Shown in pieces: positions 1 to 7,866 of a DNA stretch of 64,000 bases. The stretch covers positions 620,001 to 684,000 of the forward strand of contig NZ_CP091976.1 of the NCBI RefSeq assembly GCF_029016285.1. The letters are read 5' to 3'. A program made the position numbers and the translations under genes. Positions within the stretch are counted from its first letter, which is position 1; every line of letters begins with the position of its first letter. Source of the DNA: Vibrio sp. DW001 (GTDB lineage: Bacteria > Pseudomonadota > Gammaproteobacteria > Enterobacterales > Vibrionaceae). Below the pieces are notes generated by a model. That model ran no database searches, was not told where the DNA came from, and saw only the letters and a list, made by a program, of their open reading frames with translations.

Positions 1-1
1 A

Positions 2-904
2 CGCTACGAAACCTGGCGCTTATTCCATGTCGTTGGGTTCGTCTTTGTCGCTATTCTTGCTACCTTGCATATAACAAACATAGGCAGTCATGGTCAGTTC
101 CAGTCTCAGTTTAACCTTGTTTGGTGGGTGCTATGTTCGCTGTCTGTTTTAATGGTTGGCTATAACTATTTTGTTAAACCAACGCAGTTGAAGAAAAATC
201 CATTCACATTGACCCAAGTAACTAAAATCAGCAGTAGTGATTGGCTGGTTACTCTAGAAAATAAAAACCGTAACGATTTCAACTTTGAAGTAGGACAGTT
301 TGTGTGGCTTAACACCAGTGGGTCGACTAAGGGAATAAATGACCATCCATTCTCTATTGCTTCATGTAAAAAAGACCTGCCTAGCCTTTCATTCATTATT
401 CGCGAATTAGGTGACTACACTTCGACACTTGGTGCCTTAAAAGAAGGACAAGATGTCTATGTCGACGGCCCTTATGGAAGCCTCAATTTAAAAGATAGTG
501 AAGGTACACACGGCATTACCCTTATCGCTGGAGGTGCGGGGATTGGTCCTATGTTAAGCCTACTCAGAGAACTGGCGTACAAGCATGATTCTCGTCCAGT
601 TCGACTCATCTACGGCAACAATAAGCTCGATCAGATGGTGTTTCAGCAAGAGATTCAACAATTAGAGTCTGAAATGGCTAATTTTCGCCAACAGTTAGTC
701 TGCATTGAAAAGACAGACTTAAGCGATGTTCATACCGGTGTAATTGATAAAGCGTGTTTAGAAAACAGCATCAACCCTAACCATAAAGATAACTGGGCGG
801 TTTATTTATGTGGTCCTGCACCAATGATACAGGCCGTTAACCAGCACGCGAAAGTATTAAAGATCCATAGCGATCAAATTCACTACGAACAGCTCGCTTT
901 TTAA
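2..904 (+). CDS. Ferric-reductase-like membrane flavoprotein, NAD(P)H/FAD oxidoreductase (partial, 5' end outside window)
   Basis: The frame is open to the left edge, so the gene begins outside the window; the TTG at 65 is not a credible start. The first visible residues (RYETWRLFHVVGF, then a second hydrophobic stretch near nt 115-175) look like the last membrane helices of a ferric-reductase/NOX-type haem domain. After them comes a ferredoxin-NADP reductase-type module: HPFSIAS near nt 344 (FAD binding), GGAGIGPMLSLL near nt 530 (nucleotide loop) and LCGPAPM near nt 808. Such proteins carry electrons from cytosolic NAD(P)H through FAD and membrane haem outward. The ferredoxin gene begins 24 bases downstream, so it probably belongs to the same operon. 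Confidence 0.8.
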   Translation, partial: RYETWRLFHVVGFVFVAILATLHITNIGSHGQFQSQFNLVWWVLCSLSVLMVGYNYFVKPTQLKKNPFTLTQVTKISSSDWLVTLENKNRNDFNFEVGQFVWLNTSGSTKGINDHPFSIASCKKDLPSLSFIIRELGDYTSTLGALKEGQDVYVDGPYGSLNLKDSEGTHGITLIAGGAGIGPMLSLLRELAYKHDSRPVRLIYGNNKLDQMVFQQEIQQLESEMANFRQQLVCIEKTDLSDVHTGVIDKACLENSINPNHKDNWAVYLCGPAPMIQAVNQHAKVLKIHSDQIHYEQLAF

Positions 905-928
905 GTAACAGCAGAATTAGGAACGACT

Positions 929-1144
929 ATGCCCATTCATCAAATATCCGGTTGTATAGGCTGCAAAACCTGTATTGAAAGCTGTCCGACCGACGTCATT
1001 CAGTTCGATAAGAATAAGAAAATTGCGGTAATCAAATACCCTGAAGATTGCCAAATCTGTCACCTATGTAGGCTCTATTGTCCCGTTGGTGCAATCACCA
1101 TCACACCTGAAAAATCGATCCCTGTTATGGTTTCGTGGAGGTAA
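929..1144 (+). CDS. Small 2x[4Fe-4S] ferredoxin
   Basis: This 71-residue protein has two classical cluster motifs, CIGCKTCIESCP near the N-terminus and CQICHLCRLYCP in the second half, so it should hold two [4Fe-4S] clusters. There is no signal peptide. An AGGA ribosome site lies about 8 bases before the ATG. It is sandwiched between the membrane reductase and a Tat-dependent flavoprotein, and its stop codon lies just before the flavoprotein start. This suggests it passes electrons to that flavoprotein, much as small ferredoxin subunits do in AprBA- or fumarate-reductase-like pairs. If it acts outside the cytoplasm it would have to be co-exported with the Tat partner. Confidence 0.85.
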   Translation: MPIHQISGCIGCKTCIESCPTDVIQFDKNKKIAVIKYPEDCQICHLCRLYCPVGAITITPEKSIPVMVSWR

Positions 1145-1149
1145 CAACA

Positions 1150-2904
1150 ATGAGTAATAAAGTAGGTCTATCTCGTCGACAGTTTATTGGTGTGGCAGGT
1201 GGTGTTCTGGGTGCATCCGCATTTGCATCTATACCATTTAGTCAGGAAACGGAAGAAAATAACACGGCACTTGATGTGAAAAACTTCATTACCAAGCAGT
1301 ATGATACCGATGTACTCGTTATCGGTGGTGGCATGGCAGGTTTATTTGCCGCGGTTAAAGCTCATGACGCAGGTGCAAAAGTCATGATGGTATCTAAAGG
1401 ACGACTCGGTAGTTCTGGCCTGACACCTTTCGCTAAAGGTATTTTTAGTTACGACAAATCCAATGCTAGTGTGAGTATCGACGAATTCGTGGCCAAGGTC
1501 TCTGAGTCCTCACTTAACACCAGTAATCCTGTTTTTACACGTCAATTAGCAGAGCATTCTTTTGAACGGGTTCAGGAACTAAAGGAATGGGGTTTTTTCG
1601 ACTCAGCATTGTATAACCATAGTTTTATGAAGCCGATGAACGAAAGACAAATTCCATTGCTTGAACGTATTATGATTACCCATCTTCTCAAAGAAGATGG
1701 TCGTATTGCGGGGGCTTCAGGTTTTAGTTTAAATGAGCAAGAGATCATCCATTTTCACGCGAAAAGTGTGATCATTTGTACTGGTTCTGGCGGCTTCAAA
1801 CCAAGCGGTTTTCCGGTATGCGACCTTACCCATGATGGTTCCATCATGGCGTACAAAATTGGTGCGAAGATCACGGGTAAAGAATGGAATGATGGTCACC
1901 CAGGTTCGGCCAAAAATTCAGGATCTTGTTACGATAACTGGCACGGGCAAATCGAAGAAAAACCAAGCACAACAACGGTTCAAATCAATCACCATTTGGG
2001 CGTTGATATGAATTACCAAGCCTATACACAAGGGGGACCTGTAACCATGGGGCCACCAAGATCTAATGGCGATAAACCTAGGCAAGCTAAAGAATCAAAA
2101 GGAGGACCTTATGTGCCTCCTGCATTTCGTCAGTCCGGCCCACCACCGAAACCACCTGAAGAAACGGGCTTAAGAGCGATCTTCGCAAGTAAAGGGCACT
2201 CTGGACCTCCAGGTATGGGTGGCGAACAAGTTGGTGGTTCAACGGCAGGTATGGCCATTCATAAAGCCGAAGGTTTGGTGCCAATTAATAGTAAAGGATT
2301 GAGTACCATTCCGGGACTCTATGCTGCTGGTGATGCACTTGGTTCTTATATGTCTGGCGGGATTTACACTCAAATAGGCTCGTCGTTAGCGGGTTCAGCA
2401 GTGCAAGGCGCTATCTCTGGCGAAGCCGCAGCAGAAGAAATCAAATACATCACACTCAATAAAATAAGCTCAGAAAAACAAGCCCGCATCAGCAGAGAAA
2501 TATTAGCACCCATGCAAAGAGAGAAAGGCTACAACCCCGCATGGGTAACTCAGGTACTTCAAAATACCATGATCCCTAATTTTGTTCTGTACATTAAAAA
2601 AGAACGCATGATGCAGGCCGCTCTCGCTTACATTGAAGAATTAAAAGAGCACCATGTTCCTATGCTCATTGCTGAAGATCTTCATCAACTAAGGCTGGCG
2701 CACGAGACAGAAAATATGGTCATTACCGCGGAGATGAAGTTGAAAGCCTCACTTATGCGTAAAGAGAGTCGATGTAGCCACTATCGTCTAGATTATCCAG
2801 AAGTAGATTACGAAAATTGGCAAGCGTGGATCAACCTTTGGCAAGATGGCAATGGTAACATGCAGTTTGAAAAACAAGCATTTGACTCTATTGATTACAG
2901 CTGA
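1150..2904 (+). CDS. Tat-exported FAD-dependent oxidoreductase, fumarate reductase/AprA-like flavoprotein
   Basis: I chose the ATG at 1150, with GGAGG at 1137-1141, over the in-frame GTG at 1135. The N-terminus SRRQFIGVAGGVLGASAFA is a twin-arginine signal. A dinucleotide fold (VIGGGMAGLFAAVKA) lies near residue 58 and the second FAD motif GLYAAGDALGSYMSGG near residue 390. The tail, with ESRCSHYRLDYPE, is typical of FAD_binding_2 proteins such as fumarate reductase and adenylylsulfate reductase alpha subunits. Residues about 294-361 are an unusual Pro/Gly-rich insertion. The substrate cannot be read from the sequence. Its neighbours suggest a periplasmic reductase fed by the ferredoxin and the membrane flavoprotein. 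Confidence 0.8.
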   Translation: MSNKVGLSRRQFIGVAGGVLGASAFASIPFSQETEENNTALDVKNFITKQYDTDVLVIGGGMAGLFAAVKAHDAGAKVMMVSKGRLGSSGLTPFAKGIFSYDKSNASVSIDEFVAKVSESSLNTSNPVFTRQLAEHSFERVQELKEWGFFDSALYNHSFMKPMNERQIPLLERIMITHLLKEDGRIAGASGFSLNEQEIIHFHAKSVIICTGSGGFKPSGFPVCDLTHDGSIMAYKIGAKITGKEWNDGHPGSAKNSGSCYDNWHGQIEEKPSTTTVQINHHLGVDMNYQAYTQGGPVTMGPPRSNGDKPRQAKESKGGPYVPPAFRQSGPPPKPPEETGLRAIFASKGHSGPPGMGGEQVGGSTAGMAIHKAEGLVPINSKGLSTIPGLYAAGDALGSYMSGGIYTQIGSSLAGSAVQGAISGEAAAEEIKYITLNKISSEKQARISREILAPMQREKGYNPAWVTQVLQNTMIPNFVLYIKKERMMQAALAYIEELKEHHVPMLIAEDLHQLRLAHETENMVITAEMKLKASLMRKESRCSHYRLDYPEVDYENWQAWINLWQDGNGNMQFEKQAFDSIDYS

Positions 2905-3017
2905 CGAGTCGTGTGGAGCGTGAATATATGTCATAGAAAATAGCGAACTCACTAATGTTTCGTTTTTTCTTCATTCTCTCTCCACATTCCTCATGCAAAG
3001 TGAAACAAACTCTAGCC

Positions 3018-3578
3018 ATGAACTTTATCACCAAACCTATGCACAAGATAATACATAAATCAGCTCTAATACTTATTCTGTTCATCGTTCCAATGTGGGC
3101 TAACGCAACAGAAATAGTCCAACTATCCTTCGTCTTAGGAAACGGACAGAAATATCAATCCGAAGTTTTACTGCCAAATGAAAACAAAGACGAGCTGTAT
3201 CAAATGGTCTTTCAATCACTTCATTCAGTCACGCTATTCACTGAGCTAAAAAGCGATGAAGAAAAAAACTATCCTATTACAAAACAAGTGACGTACGGAT
3301 TAACTGTACAGTCGAAGGCAATCAATCAATCTGAAGGATTGTATAGATTTTCTCTAGAATATATGGGTATACCAACGTTATCGTTATCGAACGAAGTAGA
3401 GAACAAGATCGTCTTCAAGGATTCACCTGAAGATGTAAAATATGAAGTGAATTTTATCTTGGATTCAAACACACCTATCTGTAGCAACATGTCTAAAACG
3501 TCAAACAACAATGCTTCATTTCGTTCTAGTTTCTGTGTTGCGCTTATAGAGGTAGATGCAAAATCCGCGACTAATTAA
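3018..3578 (+). CDS. Secreted hypothetical protein
   Basis: I do not recognise a family. An n-region with Lys and His is followed by a hydrophobic core (SALILILFIVPMWANA) and a likely signal peptidase site after ANA, so the product should be periplasmic or secreted, about 160 residues when mature. The frame is open from ATG 2955; ATG 3018 or ATG 3039 gives a more normal signal peptide, and no start has a clear ribosome site, so the start is uncertain. Two Cys (PICSNMS and SFCVALIE) near the C-terminus could form a disulfide. It follows the flavoprotein by roughly 110 bases on the same strand, but nothing ties it functionally to that operon. Confidence 0.5.
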   Translation: MNFITKPMHKIIHKSALILILFIVPMWANATEIVQLSFVLGNGQKYQSEVLLPNENKDELYQMVFQSLHSVTLFTELKSDEEKNYPITKQVTYGLTVQSKAINQSEGLYRFSLEYMGIPTLSLSNEVENKIVFKDSPEDVKYEVNFILDSNTPICSNMSKTSNNNASFRSSFCVALIEVDAKSATN

Positions 3579-3818
3579 ATTGGATGATAACGAATAACGC
3601 ACACGACTAATTGATCGCACCTTCTTACTAACCGTCATCCCATCAATTGACACATTTGATCCTACTAGTTGCATATTAGTGCATAACAAATTTGTACCGA
3701 TGATGAAACTTAACGATACGAAACTGCCCACATGCGCATTAACAGCGTTAACTACGTGTCTATTATCAGCCGGTGTGATTGATAGTCGCAGTGAGCTTAG
3801 TATCCTCTCAACCAATAA

Positions 3819-4700
3819 TCACTCAAACAAAAGCTGCTCTACCAGTTTCGGTAACAGTGAATGCTGGCTGTTCTTAGGGTGGACAAAAAAATAACTCATA
3901 CCGGAAAGAACCACGTCATCATAAGGCCTAACCAAACGCTTTGCCTTGATATCTAGCTCTGCCAACTTAATGTCACCTATAGCAATACCAAATCCTTGTA
4001 ATGCCGCATTCATAGCATGATCTAACGTAGGAAAATTCTGATTCTGCTTACTCACCTTACCTCTATAGCCACGATGACTTAGCCATGCCTTCCAGTCTGT
4101 GTGATCAGCATCAGCATGCAACCAAGTAAAGCGTTCAATATTGCCCCCTACCTGTTGATCTTCATGTGATTTGATTGCGTCTAATAATCTAGGGTTACAA
4201 ACAGGCGACAACTGCTCTTCAAATAAAAGATGCGCATCCATAAACGACGACTTTGGCGCTTTACCATAGGTAATAGTGGCATCAAACACATCAAAATCCG
4301 GTGTCACAAAATGGGTAACTGTTGAGGTAAGTTCCACTTTAATTTCAGGATACTTTTCTTGAAACTTCATTAATTTGGGTAACAACCAAGGTGTAATACA
4401 ACTCGGCGCGTTTAACTTAATGGTCTCTGATTGGCTGGACATCTCTACGACCGCCTTGCGCAACCGAGTAATCACGTCTTCTGCATGAGGGATAAACTTC
4501 TCTCCCTGCGCCGTTAATTTAAGTCCACGCGCTTTACGATAAAAAAGTTGAACGCCAAGAAGATCCTCTAACATTTGGATCTGCCGACTCACCGCTCCTT
4601 GAGTAATATTCAGAACCTCCGCCGCGCGGGTCAAATTTAGCTGCTTAGCCGTAATCAAAAATACCTGCAAGCTCTTCGTTGAGGGTAATCGACTCTTCAT
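3819..4700 (-). CDS. LysR-family transcriptional regulator (GcvA-like)
   Basis: The N-terminal winged helix-turn-helix (residues about 6-65, with NLTRAAEVLNITQGAVSRQI) is followed by a periplasmic-binding-protein-like effector domain. The opening LPSTKSLQVFLITAKQLN resembles the GcvA subgroup. It is divergent from the HisC-like aminotransferase gene at 4881 with about 180 bases between them, the usual layout for a LysR protein that controls its neighbour and itself. The effector is unknown; an amino acid is a reasonable guess given the aminotransferase and amino-acid binding protein next door. Confidence 0.85.
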   Translation of the reverse strand: MKSRLPSTKSLQVFLITAKQLNLTRAAEVLNITQGAVSRQIQMLEDLLGVQLFYRKARGLKLTAQGEKFIPHAEDVITRLRKAVVEMSSQSETIKLNAPSCITPWLLPKLMKFQEKYPEIKVELTSTVTHFVTPDFDVFDATITYGKAPKSSFMDAHLLFEEQLSPVCNPRLLDAIKSHEDQQVGGNIERFTWLHADADHTDWKAWLSHRGYRGKVSKQNQNFPTLDHAMNAALQGFGIAIGDIKLAELDIKAKRLVRPYDDVVLSGMSYFFVHPKNSQHSLLPKLVEQLLFE

Positions 4701-4880
4701 AAATATTACTTAGCCATGTTTTTTATTCATGGCTAGTATGCATTTATTTCGATTTCTTCTGCAAGCGTTTTTTGGTTGAATAGGTTTTATGCAGCGTACT
4801 GGTTATATTTCGGATAAAAAAGCAAAACCAACGCATATAAAATCAGATGATTGAGTAAGATAATTATATAGAGGGATTTA

Positions 4881-5972
4881 ATGTCAGCGTTAGTAGAGAG
4901 CTTAGTACCGGAAGCCATAAAAAAACTAATACCTTATCAATCTGCCAGAAGAATAGGTGGCAGTGGTAGGTTGTGGTTGAATGCCAACGAACTTGAGCAT
5001 GGCATAGTGTATCCAGACACCAACGCCGAGTACCATCGTTATCCCGACTTTTTGCCATTCGATATCGCCTCCGCCTATCAAGATTATAGCCAGACAGAGA
5101 CGCCAACATTGGCCGTGAGAGGGGCAGACGAAGCTATCGACCTCATTATCAGAACGTTTTGTCAGCCTGGAAAGGACAAAATATTAATCTGCTCCCCAAC
5201 TTACGCAATGTATGAATTTTGTGCGGACTCTTTTTCTGTCGAAACCTTAGACGTGCCTTTATTGCCACCTACATTTTCACTGAATGTTGACGAAATCGCA
5301 GTAAAAGCTCATGACGTTAATGTGGTATTTCTCTGCTCACCAAATAACCCAACAGGAAATTTAATACCAGAAGAGACCATCATTCAGGTGCTTACACAAA
5401 CCAAAGAGAGTGCTTTGGTGGTCGTAGATGAAGCCTATATTGACTTTGACATGACCAATAATATTGCTTCGCTGATTAACCGATTTCCACACCTAATTGT
5501 TATCCGCACCTTATCAAAGGCGTTTGGACTAGCCGCTGTACGTTGTGGTTTTATACTTGCAGAACAAACCGTTATGGATTATCTAAAGAAACTGGTTCCT
5601 CCTTACCCAATGCCAGATTCCTCATCCCATATTGTGATGCAAGCATTATCGTCGGAAGGCCTTGCGATAATGCGTTCTGGTCTCAAAGAGATAATCGCTG
5701 TCCGTGATGAATTTGTATCCGCTATTCAGTCGCTCAAGTGGATAGAATCGATTTACCCGTCAAACACTAACTTTATATTGATAAAAACCGACTCGTCTGT
5801 AGATGTATTTAAATACCTCTTAGGCAATGGCGTTGTTACTCGAAATCAAGGCCACGAACCCGCTTTAACCAATTGTGTGAGAATCACTATTGGTTGTAAA
5901 GAAACCATGCGTGAGGTCGCCAATCTTCTTACGCAGTATACTCATGTAACGAAAAACTCAACCGAATACTGA
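4881..5972 (+). CDS. HisC-like PLP-dependent aminotransferase (class I/II fold)
   Basis: The 363-residue length and motifs match histidinol-phosphate-type aminotransferases: WLNANE near residue 32, CSPNNPTGN in the cofactor site, VVVDEAYIDF, and TLSKAFGLAAVRCGF containing the probable PLP lysine, Lys213. The ATG at 4881 has GAGGG just upstream. It is not in a his operon: its neighbours are a divergent LysR gene and a downstream amino-acid binding protein (19 bases away). It is therefore more likely a paralogue acting on another amino acid or a derivative than the biosynthetic HisC. The substrate is an open question. Confidence 0.8.
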   Translation: MSALVESLVPEAIKKLIPYQSARRIGGSGRLWLNANELEHGIVYPDTNAEYHRYPDFLPFDIASAYQDYSQTETPTLAVRGADEAIDLIIRTFCQPGKDKILICSPTYAMYEFCADSFSVETLDVPLLPPTFSLNVDEIAVKAHDVNVVFLCSPNNPTGNLIPEETIIQVLTQTKESALVVVDEAYIDFDMTNNIASLINRFPHLIVIRTLSKAFGLAAVRCGFILAEQTVMDYLKKLVPPYPMPDSSSHIVMQALSSEGLAIMRSGLKEIIAVRDEFVSAIQSLKWIESIYPSNTNFILIKTDSSVDVFKYLLGNGVVTRNQGHEPALTNCVRITIGCKETMREVANLLTQYTHVTKNSTEY

Positions 5973-5991
5973 TTCAAGGAAGGAAACAACA

Positions 5992-6759
5992 ATGAATAAA
6001 CTACTATCAGTTATCGCCTGCGTCGCGGCCCTGATGAGCACTTCCGTCGTCGCAAAGGAAGTTCGTCTCGCGTCGGACTTTACTTACCCTCCGTTTAACT
6101 ACAAAAATAGTGACGGTGTACCTGTTGGCTTTGACATCGAGATTGCTGACGCATTATGTGCGCAAGCAAAACTAGATTGCGTATGGGTATCGCAAGGATG
6201 GGATGCATTGATCCCTAGCCTGCTCTCCCGAAAGTCGGACGTCATCATGGCATCAATGAGAATTACAGAAGAGCGTAAGAAGAAAATACTCTTCACCAAT
6301 AAATATTACCAAACACCCGCTCGATTTGTCGCCCAAGCGTCAAGCAGCTTTACTATTGATAAAACCGGACTGAATGGAAAGGTGATTGGTGTACAACAAG
6401 GTACAATCCACGATCGATACGTCACCGACAAGTTTGGAGATGTAGCAGAAATTAAACGCTATACAGGTCAAGATGAAGTTTATATCGATATGGCGAATCA
6501 ACGCTTAGATGCCACTTTCGGTAACTCAGACCAACTTGCCCTTGCGTTCTTAGACACAAAGCAAGGCGATGGTTTTGAATTCAAAGGTGAAGCTGTAACA
6601 GACAAAGCCTATATCGGAGAAGGTACCGCGCTAGCGCTTAGGCAGCAAGACACTGAACTCGCTGAGAAATTCAATCAGGCCATTGTTGCCATTCGTGAAA
6701 ATGGCACCTACGACAAGATTGCAAGTAAGTATTTTACCTTTGATATCTACGGTGACTAA
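5992..6759 (+). CDS. Periplasmic amino-acid-binding protein (SBP_bac_3; Lys/Arg/His type)
   Basis: A signal peptide (MNKLLSVIACVAALMSTSVVA, cleaved before KEVRLA) is followed by the family-3 solute-binding fold: FTYPPFNYKNSDGVPVGFDI near the start of the mature protein, MRITEERKKKILFTNKYYQ for the ligand pocket, and GVQQGTIHDRY at the hinge. These resemble HisJ/ArgT/ArtJ proteins for basic amino acids. A strong AAGGAAGG lies upstream and the aminotransferase ends 19 bases before, so the two are probably co-transcribed. No permease or ATPase gene accompanies it, so it must borrow an ABC transporter encoded elsewhere or act as a sensor. Confidence 0.85.
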   Translation: MNKLLSVIACVAALMSTSVVAKEVRLASDFTYPPFNYKNSDGVPVGFDIEIADALCAQAKLDCVWVSQGWDALIPSLLSRKSDVIMASMRITEERKKKILFTNKYYQTPARFVAQASSSFTIDKTGLNGKVIGVQQGTIHDRYVTDKFGDVAEIKRYTGQDEVYIDMANQRLDATFGNSDQLALAFLDTKQGDGFEFKGEAVTDKAYIGEGTALALRQQDTELAEKFNQAIVAIRENGTYDKIASKYFTFDIYGD

Positions 6760-6848
6760 ACCGTCATCAAAATTTAAATATTGTTCGTTTTGATAGGCCA
6801 ACGATAAATGGGCCTTCATTAACCCAAAAGGTCGGTATTGCGTGAATA

Positions 6849-6878
6849 CTGAAACGTCACCCTAGGCTGGCGTTTCAG
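6849..6878 (+). terminator. Hairpin downstream of the binding-protein gene
   Basis: Arms CTGAAACGTCA (6849-6859) and TGGCGTTTCAG (6868-6878) pair over 11 positions with one mismatch around an 8-base loop. It lies 90 bases after the stop codon. No clean T-run follows, so termination is plausible but not certain. Confidence 0.5.
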
Positions 6879-7060
6879 TAATAGATGAAAAAAGCCTTAC
6901 GGCTGATTCAATCGTTCAAATAATGTCACTCCATACACACTTGCACTTGCACTGCAATCGAAGCCATTGGTTAATATAGGAATGGCTATACCTATTACTT
7001 CTAGCACAACGCTTACAATCCTCCTCATTCAGCTAAACTTTGGTTCTTTCATTTAATTAT

Positions 7061-7098
7061 TGAACGATTGTTCATTTCGTGATTGAATGAGCGTTCAA
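7061..7098. promoter_or_regulatory. Two dyads before the glutathione transferase gene
   Basis: TGAAC-GATT-GTTCA (7061-7074) is a perfect dyad and TTGAA-TGAGCG-TTCAA (7083-7098) a second one, immediately upstream of the AGAGGGA ribosome site of the gene at 7115. A related TTCAATCGTTCAA occurs at 6907-6919. The placement suits a repressor such as a TetR-type protein, but no such regulator lies nearby. The rest of the 355-base gap (6760-7114) shows no gene. Confidence 0.4.
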
Positions 7099-7114
7099 AC
7101 TAAGAGGGAAGATC

Positions 7115-7804
7115 ATGCTAAAGTTCTATTTTCACACCACACCTAATCCTATGAAAATCGCCTTGTATCTCGAAGAAACTGGGCTTCCTTATGAACTCAT
7201 TGCTGTAGATACACTAAAGGGCGATCAGCACAGGCCTGAATACCGTGTTGTAAATCCAAATGGTAAAGCACCAGCTATTGAAGATAACGGTGTACGCGTA
7301 TTTGATTCTAGTGCTATTTTGCTTTACTTAGCAGAGAAGACAGGACGTTTAGATTCACGAGCAGAAGACAGAGCAGAACTGCTCTCTTGGATGATGTTTA
7401 TTGCCACCGGATTGGGTCCTTTTTCTGGTCAGGCAGTGCACTTCCAACACGCCGCGCCAGAAGATGTTCCCTACGCCGTTAATCGTTATTTACATGAAGC
7501 TCATCGCCATTACCAAGTGTTAGAAACACACATGAATAATCGTAACTACATTGTAGGTGAGTCCCTCACCATTGCTGACATTTCAGCTTGGGGTTGGATC
7601 GACAAAGCGACGGTGGTCTTAGGCGAAAGTGGTTTAGATACATACCCCAACTTGAAGCGTTGGTTCGATAACGTCAACAAACTGCCTTCGGTTGAACGCG
7701 CTAGAAACGTTGGCAAAGAAGTCAATTTCAAGAAAGAATATGATGACATTGCTAAGCGTGCAATGTACCCACAAAATTTCTCTAACACCTCAGAAAACGA
7801 TTAA
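7115..7804 (+). CDS. Glutathione S-transferase family protein (YfcG/Ure2p-like)
   Basis: The N-terminal thioredoxin-fold half has TPNPMKIALYLEETGLPYELI, NPNGKAPAIEDNGVRVFDSSAILLYLAEKTG (cis-Pro and the glutathione gamma-Glu-binding DS), followed by an all-alpha C-terminal half with TIADISAWGW. This is the usual soluble cytosolic GST layout, and 229 residues is normal. The motif order resembles the YfcG/YghU-type disulfide-bond reductases more than classical detoxifying GSTs. The AGAGGGA ribosome site is well placed. It is transcribed alone and ends at a shared bidirectional hairpin, so it appears monocistronic. Confidence 0.88.
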   Translation: MLKFYFHTTPNPMKIALYLEETGLPYELIAVDTLKGDQHRPEYRVVNPNGKAPAIEDNGVRVFDSSAILLYLAEKTGRLDSRAEDRAELLSWMMFIATGLGPFSGQAVHFQHAAPEDVPYAVNRYLHEAHRHYQVLETHMNNRNYIVGESLTIADISAWGWIDKATVVLGESGLDTYPNLKRWFDNVNKLPSVERARNVGKEVNFKKEYDDIAKRAMYPQNFSNTSEND

Positions 7805-7814
7805 TGTTTTCGTA

Positions 7815-7855
7815 TTGAAAATATCGGTGACGAATGTCGTCTCCGATATTTTCAA
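7815..7855. terminator. Bidirectional terminator between convergent genes
   Basis: TTGAAAATATCGG (7815-7827) and CCGATATTTTCAA (7843-7855) form a perfect 13-bp stem. It lies between the 3' ends of the glutathione transferase and the MFS gene, so it can serve both. Confidence 0.75.
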
Positions 7856-7866
7856 CGCCTTATATC

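Noticed and set aside
3516..3894. Overlapping open frames on both strands between the secreted protein and the LysR gene
   Set aside because: They have no ribosome site, no family-like motif and overlap the ends of real genes; I considered a transposase remnant but no motif supports it.
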